Assembly (NCBI GenBank): GCA_017165825.1
Contig: CM029366.1
Coordinates: 33,337,586-33,401,585 of the forward strand
Reading direction: 5' to 3'
DNA: 64,000 nucleotides
DNA from: Hepsetus odoe
Taxonomy: Eukaryota; Chordata; Actinopteri; Characiformes; Hepsetidae
Part shown: positions 12,131 to 23,695 of the stretch, one piece after another
Layout: every line of letters starts with the position of its first letter
Position numbering within the stretch: position 1 is the first letter of the stretch
The notes under the pieces: model-generated
The model's input: only the letters and a program-made list of their open reading frames with translations
The model's database searches: none
Told to the model about the DNA's origin: nothing
Translations under genes and position numbers: made by a program

Positions 12131-12360
12131 TGGAACCGTATAAAAAAAATAAATAAAAAATTTCAGTGAGCAGTGATTCTAAAATTAATTTGGACTTTTT
12201 TTTCATTGCAGACGGTATGAACCCAAGATATTTCTTGGTTTTGGTCAAATTTATTTTAATTTACATCCATTCCTGCAATTCAGACCTCCAACACACAAAG
12301 ATAGGGGGCGATTTAATGTTTGTAATAACTATTTTTTTTATTTCACTGAAATTAAATAAT

Positions 12361-12930
12361 GATTGATTTCTAACAGGTAATGTCCTCAGGTGATCATAAA
12401 AGATAATCCATTTGCTGAGTCTTTGAGGAGCAATGATCTCTAGTTTGTCAACAAATGCAAGAGAAAATGGTTGAGATGTTTAAAAGATTGTGGGTCCTAT
12501 TCCGTCACCGGTAGGTTGCCCTGAGGTACCCTTGAGCAAGGTACCGTTCCTGTCACTGCTCCCCGGATGCTTTCAATAGCTGCCCCCTGCTGCACGGTGT
12601 TTGAGTGCTTGGGTTAAATGCAGAGGTCCAGTTTCGTTGTGGTTCACTGTGTGCTGTGCTGTGACCTCGCAATGACGAGAATAGTCACTTTCACTTTTCA
12701 CTTTCACTTTAATGCATCAAGAACCATCCGTCATCAATGGCTGATGGAACCACATGGGTTGATGGTTGTGGAATAGGAGGGAAGGAACTGGACCGTCCCT
12801 GATAGAGATGTTTGGAGAACTTTGAAAGGAAAAAATGCGGCACATCTGAAGAATCAGACAAAATCACACCTGAAACACTTCATTGTTTGAAATCCTCAGT
12901 GCTAAAAATGTGTTGTGGGGAAGAACAGCG
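12361..12930. mobile_element. Second copy of the 11580 element, split by a SINE
   Basis: AACAGGTAATGTCCTCAGGT at 12374 and GAGTCTTTGAGGAGCAATGA at 12418 match 11663-11765. A SINE at 12488-12715 sits inside, and transposon-like sequence resumes at 12716. The element is therefore older than the SINE insertion. Confidence 0.45.
12488..12715 (+). mobile_element. tRNA-derived SINE (V-SINE/HAmo-like), good copy
   Basis: GTAGGTTGCCCTGAGGTACC, CTTGAGCAAGGTACCGTTCC, CCCCCTGCTGCACGGTGT and the tail AATGACGAGAATAGTCACTT with repeated TCACTTTCACTTT are all present. The tail is extended by slippage. Confidence 0.85.
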
Positions 12931-12974
12931 ACAAGTGGTAAATTCTTAATTTAATTTAATTTGGAGTTCTGACC

Positions 12975-13620
12975 TTTTTCTGTTCTGTATGAAAGTGGGA
13001 TAGTAGGTTTAGTGATTTGTGTACAAATACATGTCACTCCAGTCTAAACACAAAGAGTTTCATTCTAACCAGCTTTAAAGTCAATATTCACCACCGATAT
13101 TCTTCAGCACAGCCTCAGCTCTCTTAGACCAGCTTCTTTCTTTAAGTCATTTTCAGGAACACTTCTCCAGGCTTCTTGAAGGACGTCCCAAAGCTCTTCT
13201 TTGGACGTTGGCTGCCTTTTCTTCCTTTGTGGAGATGATCCCACACTGCTTTTGAAACTCCTGAGGAACAGAGACTGTACTGAACATGAGAAGGTTCTAG
13301 ATAAAGGGGTTCCACCCACTCCGCATTCAGCATCAGCAGTAAATGAATCACCTGATCATCTGGAATCATCTGCACCTGTTTCTTCTCTGCTTCATGTCTT
13401 AAGTTAGATGCTTTGTTCTGCTTGAAGGTTCAGACGTAGATCACTGTGTGGATTAACCAACACAGAACTATCAAACTGCTCAGGTACAGAGACTGGACTG
13501 AACATGAGAGACAACAACACTGTCCTTCAGGAAGATCTGGAGAACTGTTCCTCAGCAATACATTAAAAATACAAGAAAATGGATCTTTAAGTATAATATG
13601 AAGAAGCGGGTGAAGAAGAC
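12975..13620 (-). mobile_element. Tc1-derived MITE, long copy with transposase C-terminal relic
   Basis: The reverse strand encodes KRQPTSKEELWDVLQEAW then RSVPENDLKK, a recognisable C-terminal part of a Tc1 transposase. It is followed by non-transposase sequence shared with the other copies (CAGATGATTCCAGATGATCA region). The catalytic DDE part is absent, so the element is non-autonomous. Confidence 0.8.
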
Positions 13621-13789
13621 GTTGCCCTGCAGTACTTGTTTATATTTAGGGTGAGAGGAAAATGGTACGTTTGGTCTGAGCGGTTGCTTTAATGCAGTTA
13701 GTGATTCCGACCAGAGAAATGGTGTTTGGACAGTCAGAGATGGATCAGTAAGTCATCAGAGCAAAGCTGTTTAAAATGCAAAGCACACA

Positions 13790-13812
13790 CACGCGCACAC
13801 ACACACACACAC
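13790..13812. repeat. (CA)n microsatellite
   Basis: A run of CA dinucleotides, slightly interrupted (CACACACGCGCACACACACA). Confidence 0.9.
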
Positions 13813-14127
13813 GAGGTGTGTTTGCGCTGGTCCTCATTAGCCTTGCTCTGCTCTGATCTTTGTGAGCATGGGTTCCCCTCCTCGTAGATGGCTTTGCTGG
13901 CCTTCACCAACAATTTTTTTGAAAGGATAATTGGAGCTCCTTTGTATAACACAGTATTTTTCCTTTGTGGTCGACACCTTCATGTCCTGTGTATGCGTTT
14001 GTTGTCTTTTAGCTAATTATTAGGTTCATACCGCGGAGCTGTTTGTAAGTATAGGAAGCGTTGTGACCGCAAAAACATGGGGCGACCATGATGACAACGT
14101 GGAGAATGCTCATAGGGGGTTTCTGAT

Positions 14128-14750
14128 TGGACCAAGTGTCCATGCATCATCAGGGGTTTGGTCCCTGGTGACCCTGCAGTTATTCATGGTCCTAGGGAGC
14201 ATCTCTCTCGATGGGCAAGGTGATGCACACTGTTCTCCAGCACTCAGGTTGGTCAGATCATGACCGACTCCAGCTTCCTTTCTTTACACCAGAAGTCAAT
14301 AGTCACCCAAATCTTCACCAGATCTTCTCTCAACCCTCTTGAACCTCCTCCAGATCTTCATTACAGTGAAGCAGATTTGAGGGTTGGGAGGTGCTACTAT
14401 GTCCTAAACCACACCCACAAGTCTGATCCACCTCAATGAACATCTGGAGGAGGTTCAAGCGGGTGGAGAGAAGATCTGGGGAAGGTTTGGGTGACTATAG
14501 TGTAAAGAAGCTAAATTTTGATCCAAACATGTCTTGACTGAATACATTTGGGATCAGTGGGGAAATAATTTCTTTGTTGAAACTTTTCATAAGCGGTGTG
14601 TCAAGATCGGCCGAATACAAGTGATGGAGAACAATGAGCATCACCTTGCCCGTCCAGAGCGATGCTCCTCAGAACCATGAATAGTTGTGGGGTCACAAGG
14701 GACCAAATCCCTGATGACGCATGGACGGTTGGCCTAGGAGACTTCTATGA
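14128..14750. repeat. Foldback element: long imperfect inverted repeat
   Basis: An inner pair (14283-14363 with 14437-14515) and an outer pair (about 14128-14262 with about 14595-14745) are inverted copies. For example CCTCTTGAACCTCCTCCAGA on the left has its complement TCTGGAGGAGGTTCAAG on the right, and GGGCAAGGTGATG has its complement CATCACCTTGCCC. The right arm has about 70 extra bases between the two paired blocks. No coding sequence lies in it. Confidence 0.85.
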
Positions 14751-14825
14751 ATACTATGAAGAGTAATTTTGGTTAGAACAGACTTGGGGGACTATTGATT
14801 TATAGTGTTCGCTCAGGTTTCAACT

Positions 14826-15056
14826 AAAGTGAAAGTGACTATTCTCGTCATTGTGAGTACACCACACAGGGAACCACAACGAAATTAGCATTTTACCCAC
14901 ACACGCAAAAACGTCCAGCAGGGGGCAGCTATTGAAAGTGCCAGGGGAGCAGTGACAGGGACGGTACCTTGCTCAAGGGAACCTGGTAAGGGATTCAAAC
15001 CAACGATCTTCTGATCCAGGCGCCTCGTCCCTAACCACTAGGCCACCACTGCCCCA
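14826..15056 (-). mobile_element. tRNA-derived SINE (V-SINE/HAmo-like), near full length
   Basis: The reverse strand runs GGGGCAGTGGTGGCCTAGTG, a B-box-like GGTTTGAATCCC, the conserved centre and the tail TAGTCACTTTCACTTTAG. Confidence 0.85.
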
Positions 15057-15849
15057 CAAAAGGGCTACAAACATCCGTCCATCGTCTGGAATAATTGTGA
15101 GCTGCAGCTGATGCTTTTTGATAAAATAGTTCTTTGAAACCCCTGAAAGGATGCTCGAATGAGAAGATGTGTTCGTTTATTCTTCCAACTTCATGGCAGC
15201 GAGTGTGAGTGGGACCTTCTTCCTGCTGAACGGTTGGTGAAGCTTTCCTCAGCCTGCAGAGAGGACTCGGACACCCTATCAGCTCAGTCTGCTTCCTGTC
15301 TTCCTCCATTACTTTCAGTGAAGCTCCGCTGGTCCTCCTCTCCCCATCCATACAGAGACGACAACAAATAGGCTCCTCCGTTCCCACACTAACTGGCATG
15401 GGGAACAGCTGCATGTTGCGAATATAAAACAGCGGCACACCGTTAACCATGGACACACTCGGGCCTGAAGAAGGGCAGTGTCATTAAAAATAAGTCTCAC
15501 TGAGGTTTTGACATTTTGGGGACAGTCGATTTGGTGAAGGACTCAATACTGTTATCTGATATCAGCTGTAGCTCAAACACAGCAGTTAAACTGACGATGC
15601 TGAAGCAAGTGAGACGGTTTATTCTCATTTATTATTTCTTATACAAATTTGCTGTATTTACATATAAATAAAGCAGGTGCTGGAAAGGGATTGAAAGTGA
15701 CACATCAGGTGGAATAAAGATGCTAAGTAACCTCCTTGGAGAGAGAGAGTGTGTGTGTGTGTAATGCAAATATCTGTAAAGACGACTGCAGAACTATAAC
15801 GAGCTGGCTTCTGATCTAAATGCTAATACTTGAATCCTTTCATGTGAGG

Positions 15850-16345
15850 TCACACCCTTGAAGCTCCGCCCATCTGGAGGGCAAAATAGATCTTTCTTCC
15901 TCTGCCCTCCACTGATCTCCACCAGGGTTGTTTCTGCAAAACGCTGGATAGTTGTTGAGTGACTGGACTAGAACCGATGGTGCTGAACTCCTGCAGAATC
16001 CCAACAGAGAGACAAAAACCAGAGGAGGAGACGGTGGATTTATACTGCTGGACGTGTCCGTCTCTGGGGAGGGGATGATAGAATGGACACCAGTCGTTCA
16101 CACGTCTTCGAGGTGTTTCATCAAAAACGAGCTCCGGTGTTTTTAGTCGTATCTTCACCACGTCCTTCTGGTTCAGAGCAGACGGGCTGCGTCCCAAACC
16201 GCACACTTCTACGCTGCATTGCTGAGTGTGTGTCCAGTTTGGGACACAGTTGTGTGAACAGTGATGTGACGAGAGATCAATAATACGTTCTCCAGTTAAA
16301 GCGAAGCTTCATCTTCAGTCTGAAAACTTTAACGGCTGACTGATC
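15850..16345. repeat. Unclassified ~0.5-kb interspersed repeat, copy A
   Basis: Matches the reverse complement of 55385-55890 over nearly its whole length, for example CTGCAGAATCCCAACAGAGA here against TCTCTGTTGGGATTCTGTAG there. No coding frame, tRNA head or simple tail is evident. Confidence 0.8.
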
Positions 16346-16349
16346 TAGT

Positions 16350-16455
16350 AGTTGGAGAGTTTGCCCCAGGATCGGAAGGTCAGCACCAGTAGATTACCCA
16401 GAGGTTCCCTTGAGCAAGGTACCATCCCCATCACTGCTGCCCAGGTGCTGGAAAG
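16350..16455 (+). mobile_element. SINE 5' fragment (V-SINE/HAmo-like)
   Basis: GCCCCAGGATCGGAAGG, CTTGAGCAAGGTACCATCCC and CATCACTGCTGCCCAGGTGC, without the tail. Confidence 0.65.
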
Positions 16456-17559
16456 AAACCTTCTTTGCTTTATCGATGATTCTGAAGAATTGTCTCAGCC
16501 CTGCTGACACTTTGGGTTTGGGATTTTGGAGGTAAGTCCTGGGGCAAGTGTCTCGGTGTCAGTTTAAACGAGTGTAACATCTGTCTCTCAAACGGTGATT
16601 AAAGGCGCCAGATCATCTCTGGAAAATAAAAAAATAATGAGGTGAGAATCAGCATGAGAGGCGTTGCTTTTGCAGTCTGCCGGCGCCGAGTCTGGGGACC
16701 GTCTTGGCTGCTTTTTATAAAAACGATGCGCTGTCTTCCCCTCTCATTAGATTTCCATGGCAGAAGAATAATATTGATTTTTTTTCTTCAGTTTTTCTTT
16801 TTCCCCCCTCTTCTTAAAATCAGCATTTCACACATTTCTCCGAGCTGTAACACCAGCCCACGGAATAATAACCCGCCTTGTCTTTCCTCGAATTGTACAG
16901 AGACGGATTATTAGCGCCCACCGCTGATTCTTTATGCGCGCCCGTTCCTGATTCAACATCATCACTGCCGCTCCGGAGGATTAACGTCCAGCGTTTGAAC
17001 GTTGTGACCGAACTGACACATGCGTGGATTGATGATGGCACGAGCTCCCCGACTGCATCATTAGTTTCCTTCGTTTTAATATTATTTCGGAGATTATCAG
17101 AACTGGACCAGCGCTGCATTCAAATCAAATCAAATCAAAAGTCAAATCAAAGTCAGTGCTTACTGGGCAGCCCGGCTTGTGACGGCAGGGATTGAAGCTC
17201 TGACGAATGATGGATTGGTGTCCTCCTCATCAGCCATCAGGGCCTTTCTGGCAGAGCGTTACTGTCTACAGAGAAAATACATTCACACCTTCAATCAGAA
17301 ACTCTGTTTTGTTATAAACGCAGCCTGACGCCTGTCAAAATCAATCAATGTCACTTTATTGCAAATTACCACTCTCAAGACACTGGATGACTTTCAGCGC
17401 TTTCTCGGTGTTCGCGACGGCTTTGTGGACTTGTCTCAATTTTTAACGTTGAGAATAAAGAGAGAGTGGCCAATCTGGGACAGAAAAGTGCAGCTTTAGA
17501 AAAGCATCTTCTCTAACAAGCAGGGTGTGTCTCCTCCTAGAGGGACAGCTCTACTGTCT

Positions 17560-17804
17560 AGGGACAGTTTGGAAACAAAGTTCGAGAAGCAAGACTGCGT
17601 TGGGTTGTAGAGGAGAGACGAGGAGTACATCAGGAGGAGGATGTTGAAGATGGAGCTGCCAGGAAAGAGGAGAAGAGGAAGGACAAAGTGGAGGTTTATG
17701 GATGTGGTGAGAGGACATGCAGGGAGGATGAGGATGAGGAAGATGCAGAGGACATGAAGATGGATGATCCACTGTGGTGACCCCTAAAAGGGAGCAACCG
17801 AAAG
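17560..17804 (+). mobile_element. RTE-like LINE 3' end, 5'-truncated
   Basis: Carries AGAAGCAAGACTGCGTTGG, GATGTTGAAGATGGAGCTGC and the terminal motif ACCCCTAAAAGGGAGCAACC typical of a common fish LINE 3' end. Copies at 21865, 28690 and 45500 share it. Severe 5' truncation is the usual outcome of target-primed reverse transcription. Confidence 0.75.
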
Positions 17805-18085
17805 TGACGACCCTCGTCATTGTGAGGTCACAGCACAGCGACCCACAACGAAATTGTCAGTCATTTTCTGGGCCGCTTGTCCTAATTAGGGTCGCGGGTG
17901 CTGGAGTCCATCCCAGCTCACAATGGGCCCTGGACAGGTCGCCAGCCTATCGCAGGGAGGAGCGAGCTGACGGGGACGGTACCTTACTCAAGGGTACCTC
18001 AGGGCACCCCACTGGTGAGGGACTCGAACCCACACTCTTCCGATGGTGGGCAACTCCCTCACCACTAGGCCACCGCTGCCCCAGG
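17801..18085 (-). mobile_element. SINE (V-SINE/HAmo-like) containing a nested SINE piece
   Basis: The tail (AAAGTGACGACCCTCGTCAT) abuts the LINE 3' end, and the head (GGGGCAGCGGTGGCCTAGTG on the reverse strand) is at 18066-18085. The interval 17858-17970 is foreign: it is a reverse fragment of the other fish SINE (GCCGCTTGTCCTAATTAGGG). Confidence 0.8.
17858..17970 (-). mobile_element. Fish tRNA-headed SINE 3' fragment nested in another SINE
   Basis: CATTTTCTGGGCCGCTTGTC, then GGACAGGTCGCCAGCCTATC, matches the 3' part of the copies at 996-1282 and 19085-19365. Confidence 0.7.
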
Positions 18086-19084
18086 AAGAGGAAGAAGACG
18101 AAGATGAAAGGTGCTCCAACGATGAAAACCTCCCTCAGATCCTCCAGATCTGTTACTCAGTAAAGCTGGAAAACTGGATTTGTTTCAGGTTCAGGTTAAA
18201 AATGTAGCATTCAAACCCAGATGAGTCGAATTTTATTCCTGTTTAGTCCACCAACTTTCTCCTTTTATTAATCTTGTGATTCGCTGCCTTTATTTGATTT
18301 GTGGCAGAATATTCATTGACTTTTATTTCCTTTATCTCACAACAGCATTTTTAACAAGAAAACACATGAATAGAATAAACCGCTGTGATTAAATCAGCCA
18401 GAATAAGCATATTACTGAATGGGCTCAGAAGAACATCATGCCAGAAAATCACATCCACCATTAGAGGAAGATATCGTTTATGAGAGGATAAAAACATGGT
18501 GGCTCACAGAACGATCTGGATTTACAGTTTGATTTCATTCAGATTCAGATTACTGGCCAAGTACGTATGCTGAATGTGGATCATTAGCGCCATTAGTGTC
18601 AGTATAAATAGATAATATACTCTATTTACAAAAGAATGAACAGACAACATACAAGGAATGTGCCGTTCGTGTAGAAGGCAACAACAGAGACAATGTAAAT
18701 CTTCTTAACGAACTACGCAATAAAGGAGTATTCAAGAAATTTGCATAAAGGGTTTAATTAACAGTAATTACAGTAATTGGTTTTGTTTAATTTAAAACAT
18801 GGTGTTGGACTGATTGTACAAACAGGTGTGGAGTTTCAGATTTAAAACAGAGATGCCTTTCTGCAAGACAATCTGATTGGATGGCAGCAGTATTCGATGG
18901 TTGCTAATGGTAACAGAAAATATCAGGCATCTTTACTATTTTACATCCATCCATGTTAATCAACACTCGTATGCACATACTTCATTCATAGACTTTCGTT
19001 TGTGCCTCCAACTGATCATTTTAATTACCACCATCCAGCCCACAGAGTGTACAGCCCACCAGTGGCCTTTGACTCAGGTGGCAG

Positions 19085-19365
19085 AGTCACTCACTCATTT
19101 TCTGATCCGCTTGTCCCGATTAGAGTGGCGCGGGAGTCTATCCCATCTCTCACAGGACAAAAGACGGGCACACCCTGGACAGGTCAGCGGTCCATCACAG
19201 TGCAGACACACACACTCACGGCTCGGGGTCAGTTTAGCGTCTCCAGTCCGCCTGACCTTCACCTCTCTAGATGGTGGAAGATGGAGGAGACACACACAGA
19301 CACGGGGACAACATGTCCACTCCACACAGAAGGAACCCGGACCTGGGAATCAAACCCAGGACCAG
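19085..19365 (-). mobile_element. Fish tRNA-headed SINE, nearly complete
   Basis: CACTCACTCATTTTCTGATC, ACACCCTGGACAGGTCAGCG, ACACGGGGACAACATGTCCA and AATCAAACCCAGGACCAGCG are reverse complements of the tail, centre and tRNA B-box region. Confidence 0.75.
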
Positions 19366-19565
19366 CGAAGTAAACCGTTCGATATTTTCTAATAAAAAAG
19401 AAACTTTGGATTCTATCTCTTATCAAAATGCAAGCGCACTGGGCAGGATTGAAGCAGACATGTCAGAACTGGTGCAGCATGGTGGAACAGGGTGGAGAAG
19501 GGGCAGAAACATCTAGTTTGAGGAATTGAGATGAGTTAAGAAAAATAACGTGGGATTGCTGCACG

Positions 19566-19745
19566 TTTACATTTACCTTTGCGGCATTTAGCAGGCGGTC
19601 TCATCAAGAGCGGCTTCCGTGTCCCGATTACAGGGACAGTCCCCCTGGAGCAACTTGGGATTAAGGGTCTTGCTCAGGAACCCAGTGGTGGTAGTGCTCC
19701 ATAGGTCTGTAGGAAAATAACCTACCACTAGTCCACCATCACCCC
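19566..19745 (-). mobile_element. L2-tail SINE
   Basis: Starts TTTACATTTACCTTTGCGGC, CATTTAGCAGGCGGTCTCAT (shared LINE tail), continues ATTACAGGGACAGTCCCCCT and ends with the reversed tRNA-like head CCACTAGTCCACC. Confidence 0.75.
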
Positions 19746-20204
19746 AGTTTAGTTTAAGTTTAAAGAGTTGTTAGTAAATTCCCAGAAGGGGTTACTGAGA
19801 GGATCCTCGGTTCCATAGGGCTAAAGAACATTCGCTTGGAATGAACGTAACATTAATGATGATAATTCCTCAACCTTGACGTAAATGATGTGCCTTTCAT
19901 AAAGAAAAACTAAAAATATTTTAAACAGCAGCAGAGAAAGAGAAAGCCCTGATGCTCTGTATGTACTTTCACGCTGAAACATTGTATTCTTACTTTGTGA
20001 GCTGATTCACGTTCTGAAATATCAGAGAACATGTGTTTATTTATACCTTTAGCTGGCACTTTGGGCAAAACTTCTATTCAGTGTCCACTGCTTTTAATTA
20101 GGAAATGCAAGTATGATCCATGACCAGAGACACTAAGAAAAAAGTCCCTCTCATCCAAATGAAATAACGAGTGTCTGAGATTTTACAGAAACTGAAGCCA
20201 TAAA

Positions 20205-20560
20205 AAGGGAACTGGGCACGGACGGGCTCCCCGGAGAGTTTTATAAACGATTCATAGATGATTTAATAGCAACATTAACTAAAGCTTTTAATTAGCCCCT
20301 TTGCAAAGGCGACCCAAGGGCGAGATAGATGGTCTCGGAATATTACAGGACATCAGTGATCCTCAAAGAAGGTAAAGAACCCACATTCAGTCAGAGGTGT
20401 GGAGCCATCAGCTTGCTAATGACCTGAGCAGAATTCTGGAGGAAAAGGCAGAACAAAATCGATTAATCTGGATCAGATCGGCCAGCAGACGAAGAGCTGA
20501 TAATAAGGACAATGCTAATATGTCTAACATGGCAAAAAATCCTAATTAGTAGGTTTGTCA
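20205..20560 (+). pseudogene. Decayed L1-like reverse transcriptase fragment
   Basis: Broken frames read GLPGEFYKRFIDDLIATLTK and, further on, ILKEGKEPT then AISLLMT. These recall the RT stretch with consensus GPDG-x-P-x-EFYK followed by PKxGKDPT and RPISLL in L1-type LINEs. Stops and frameshifts are frequent. Confidence 0.6.
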
Positions 20561-21185
20561 GCCTAAACTTGGTCCTAAATTAGAACTGAATCCCAAATGC
20601 CAGTTACCCTCTAAAAGAGAAGAACTTTTGTTCTGCTTTTCAGTTCTTAAGCACCTTCATTCTTTATTATTAGAACATAACGACTACATGCCAGCACGGG
20701 CACAGATCAGTGTCTAGAAGATGGACTGCTTTTAATGATCAAAAGTAGAGACGGGCCAATGAAACCCAGGTTCTGAAGAAGCAACTCAAGTCACTAACTC
20801 CGGTCTACAGAATGACGGGATCTTCTCGCAGCTGTTTAAACTCCAACCTACAGGCTGATCTATTTCACTTCATTCCTCTGAGGAACACCGTCCGGCATCA
20901 CAGTCCCTTCACACAAGGCCGTCTCCGTCCACTCTGATCTCCTTCTTGGTTCCTTGATGGTGGAACGAGGAAAAGCTATCAGAGCATGGTGTCACTCTCG
21001 ATCTTCAAGAAGAACATCTGTTCAGAGAACATCTCCTCTCCAAACACCCCCAACTCACACTCACTCTCCACTTCACCTCTTCAACTCACACTCACTCACC
21101 CCTTCATCTGTTCACCTGTTTGCAGCGGTGGCCTGGTGTAGGATACTCCTGGGTTCGAGTTTGGCTCTATTTTATCTCCAGCACT

Positions 21186-21375
21186 GGCCTAGCGGTTAGG
21201 GACTAGGCCCCAGGATCGGAAGGTTGTGGGTTCAAATCATGGGCCAGTCGGTTGCCCTGAGGTTCCCTTGAACAAGGTACCATTCCCATCACTGTTCTCT
21301 GGGTGCTGGATATGCCTGCCCCCTGCTGGACGGTGTGTGTGTCTTAGATACAGAGGATGGATTTCATTGTGGTTA
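21186..21375 (+). mobile_element. tRNA-derived SINE (V-SINE/HAmo-like)
   Basis: GGCCTAGCGGTTAGGGACTA, a B-box-like GGGTTCAAATCAT, CAAGGTACCATTCCCATCAC and CCCCCTGCTGGACGGTGTGT. It is cut before the tail. Confidence 0.8.
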
Positions 21376-21483
21376 ACTTTCCCTTAATTCGGGCCCCTGA
21401 GCAAAAACCTGAACCCATAGAAGCTCTGGATGAGAAAGTCTGGTTCATGCTCTGTGTGTAAAAAAATAAATAAATAAAATAAA

Positions 21484-21502
21484 ATTTTATATATATATAT
21501 AA
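21484..21502. repeat. (TA)n microsatellite
   Basis: Short TATATATA tract in an A/T-rich patch. Confidence 0.85.
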
Positions 21503-21864
21503 AATAATAGTTTCAGTTGCTGAGTCTCCATCGTTCATGTAGGAAAGGTTTGCCCTGCTATTCACTGTTCCCTTGGAAGATAAGAGATTAAGATTTTCTT
21601 GAAGTTCTCAACCCTGGTTTACAGGGAGCCTTTGAAAGTGGTTCTTTTTTCCTCCGCAGATGTGACTGTTGTGTTGTTTGGTTAATTTAAACACCAGCAT
21701 TGGGTTTCTGAGCGGGCACTGTGTGGGTTTCCTTTTGTAACGTTAGCTGTCACTGCTGCTGTTTAACGAGCAGTTACATCGGTGATGTTCAGATATACTT
21801 CCATTTTTATCATCTAAACATTGTCCTCTTTATTTTACCATACTTCTTTCAAAACTGAGGATTC

Positions 21865-22255
21865 TTCTTCTTCTTCTTCTTCTCTCGACTGCTCCAATTA
21901 AGCATCTCCACAGCTGATTATCTGTCTCCATGTCTTCTTGTCCTCTGCATCTTCCTCTTTCACACCGTCCCCCTGCATGTCCTCTCTCACCACATCCATA
22001 AACCTCCTCTTTGTCCTTCCTCTTCTCCTCTTTCCTGGCAGCTCCATCTTCAACATCCTTCTCCTGATACACTCCTCGTCTCTCCTCTGGACATGTCCAC
22101 ACCTGCAATTTTTCTGCGCTTTTCAGGTTTTTCAGACTTTGTCTCCAAAGATCCAACCTGAGCTTTGCACTAATATACTCATATCTAATCCTGTCCATCT
22201 TCGTCCCTCCTGACGCAAATCTCAGCATCTTTAACTCGGAGACCTCCAGCTTCGC
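21865..22255 (-). mobile_element. RTE-like LINE 3' end with (GAA)n terminus
   Basis: The reverse strand encodes the relic MDRIRYEYIS and ends in a TTC/GAA run at 21865-21883, the kind of short tandem end left by this LINE family. The fragment separates two L1-like pieces (20205-20560 and 22395-22640). Confidence 0.7.
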
Positions 22256-22394
22256 CGCCTGTCTTCTCGTCAGATAAGGACTGGAATTTGATGAGCAGAA
22301 TGAGAATTGAAATTGATCGAATTAAACGGTTCCCAATCCTCCCGATCAGTTTTGATGCATGAAAAGCATCGAAAAATTTTCTGAAATGCTGGCA

Positions 22395-22640
22395 GCTCTG
22401 AGATGTTTATGGATTATTTGAGGTTGAAAATCAAGGTCAGTTGGAGTGAACAGAACCAGTTCAGAGGAGGTTCCACAGGGAGGTGTCAGTCCTTTGCTCT
22501 TTGCTATAAATATTAAACCTCTTGCAAATTATTAAGGGTATAAAAGAGGAAGGTCAAACAGAACACATGCTTTGACTCTTAGCAGATGATGAATTGATAT
22601 ATGTATATATGTGCCCCAGTTTCTCGGTTCCTGCACTGAT
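22395..22640 (+). pseudogene. Second decayed L1-like RT fragment
   Basis: Reads VPQGGVSPLLFAI, matching the RT motif with consensus QGCPLSPLLFAL, preceded by a short stretch like IKVNGVN. It is interrupted by stops. It may be the downstream continuation of the L1 piece at 20205, split by later insertions. Confidence 0.6.
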
Positions 22641-23085
22641 AAGAACACTAAAAGAACAGTGAGAACTTTAAGGTTATTAGACAGTGATGTTGGTGGACAC
22701 TGGCCTGTGCTACGGAAACTGCTGGGTGAAATAAAAACTGACCATCCAGATGATATATCTTCCCTGATTGGGGGAATGGAAGCAATGGGAGCCAACAAAT
22801 TGCAACAATGTTGCAAAACCCTCAATGTGTCCAAATTAAAGCACTGTTAAGGAGAAGAATGGGCCAGAACGTTTCCACAGCAATGCCAAAGACTCATCTC
22901 AAATAAATCTGGCACTTCCAAGTGTTAAGTTAAAGAGGCGATTGCTTTTCCCCTGTACAGATGTTGGTGATTTTTAATACTTTTCAAATAATTTGAGATC
23001 CTGTTTATTTAGCCAAGAAGTCTGTTTATGTAGCCAAGAAGATCAGAAATATTTAGTCTTATATCTAGTCTTTAAAATAATCTTA

Positions 23086-23135
23086 ATAGTTGGAAGTCAC
23101 TCTGGATGAGAGCATCTGCTAAATGTAATGTATAT
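23086..23135 (+). mobile_element. L2-type LINE/SINE tail remnant
   Basis: GGAAGTCACTCTGGATGAGA then GCATCTGCTAAATGTAATG is the common fish L2 tail with minor changes. Confidence 0.65.
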
Positions 23136-23579
23136 TTATCACTACAATATCCTAATATTGAGATATATCATCATTCAACCCTGGTTTTTTGAGGATGGGG
23201 AGCCTGAGAGGATGGAGTGAACCCTGAGACACGTCAGGATTTCCGGCACTGCGTGATTGCAGGAAAGAAATAATATAATAAATAAAACGAATTCATTATA
23301 AGACCGTGTTAAATAATTTGGGTTATAATGAAAACAGCAGCTCATGTCATCGGAAAATTGCACTCGCTCTCTCAAAATGTCATTTTTCTGTCCAATTTAC
23401 TGCTCACCCTCAACATTTTGTTTGACACTGAAGCAGCAGCACAGACCATGTCCAATAACCTTTGGACATTTATTATGCTAACCCAACCCTGAAGTGTCAT
23501 TTAAACCATAAACAAATCATCTCTGTTGGAAAATAAATTGTTAACCATGAAGAAAGGATGGCGACGAGGAGTGTGTATG

Positions 23580-23695
23580 AATATGGGAGCAGTGATGGGG
23601 ACGGTACCTTGGGGTGACCTACTGGTCTGAGACTCAAACCCACAACCTTCCAAATATTGGGTTTTGTCCTGAAACACTAGGCCACCGCTGCTCTG
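23580..23695 (-). mobile_element. SINE head fragment (V-SINE/HAmo-like)
   Basis: GGAGCAGTGATGGGGACGGT, then GAGACTCAAACCCACAACCT and CACTAGGCCACCGCTG. A second scrap in + orientation follows at 23708-23742. Confidence 0.65.
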
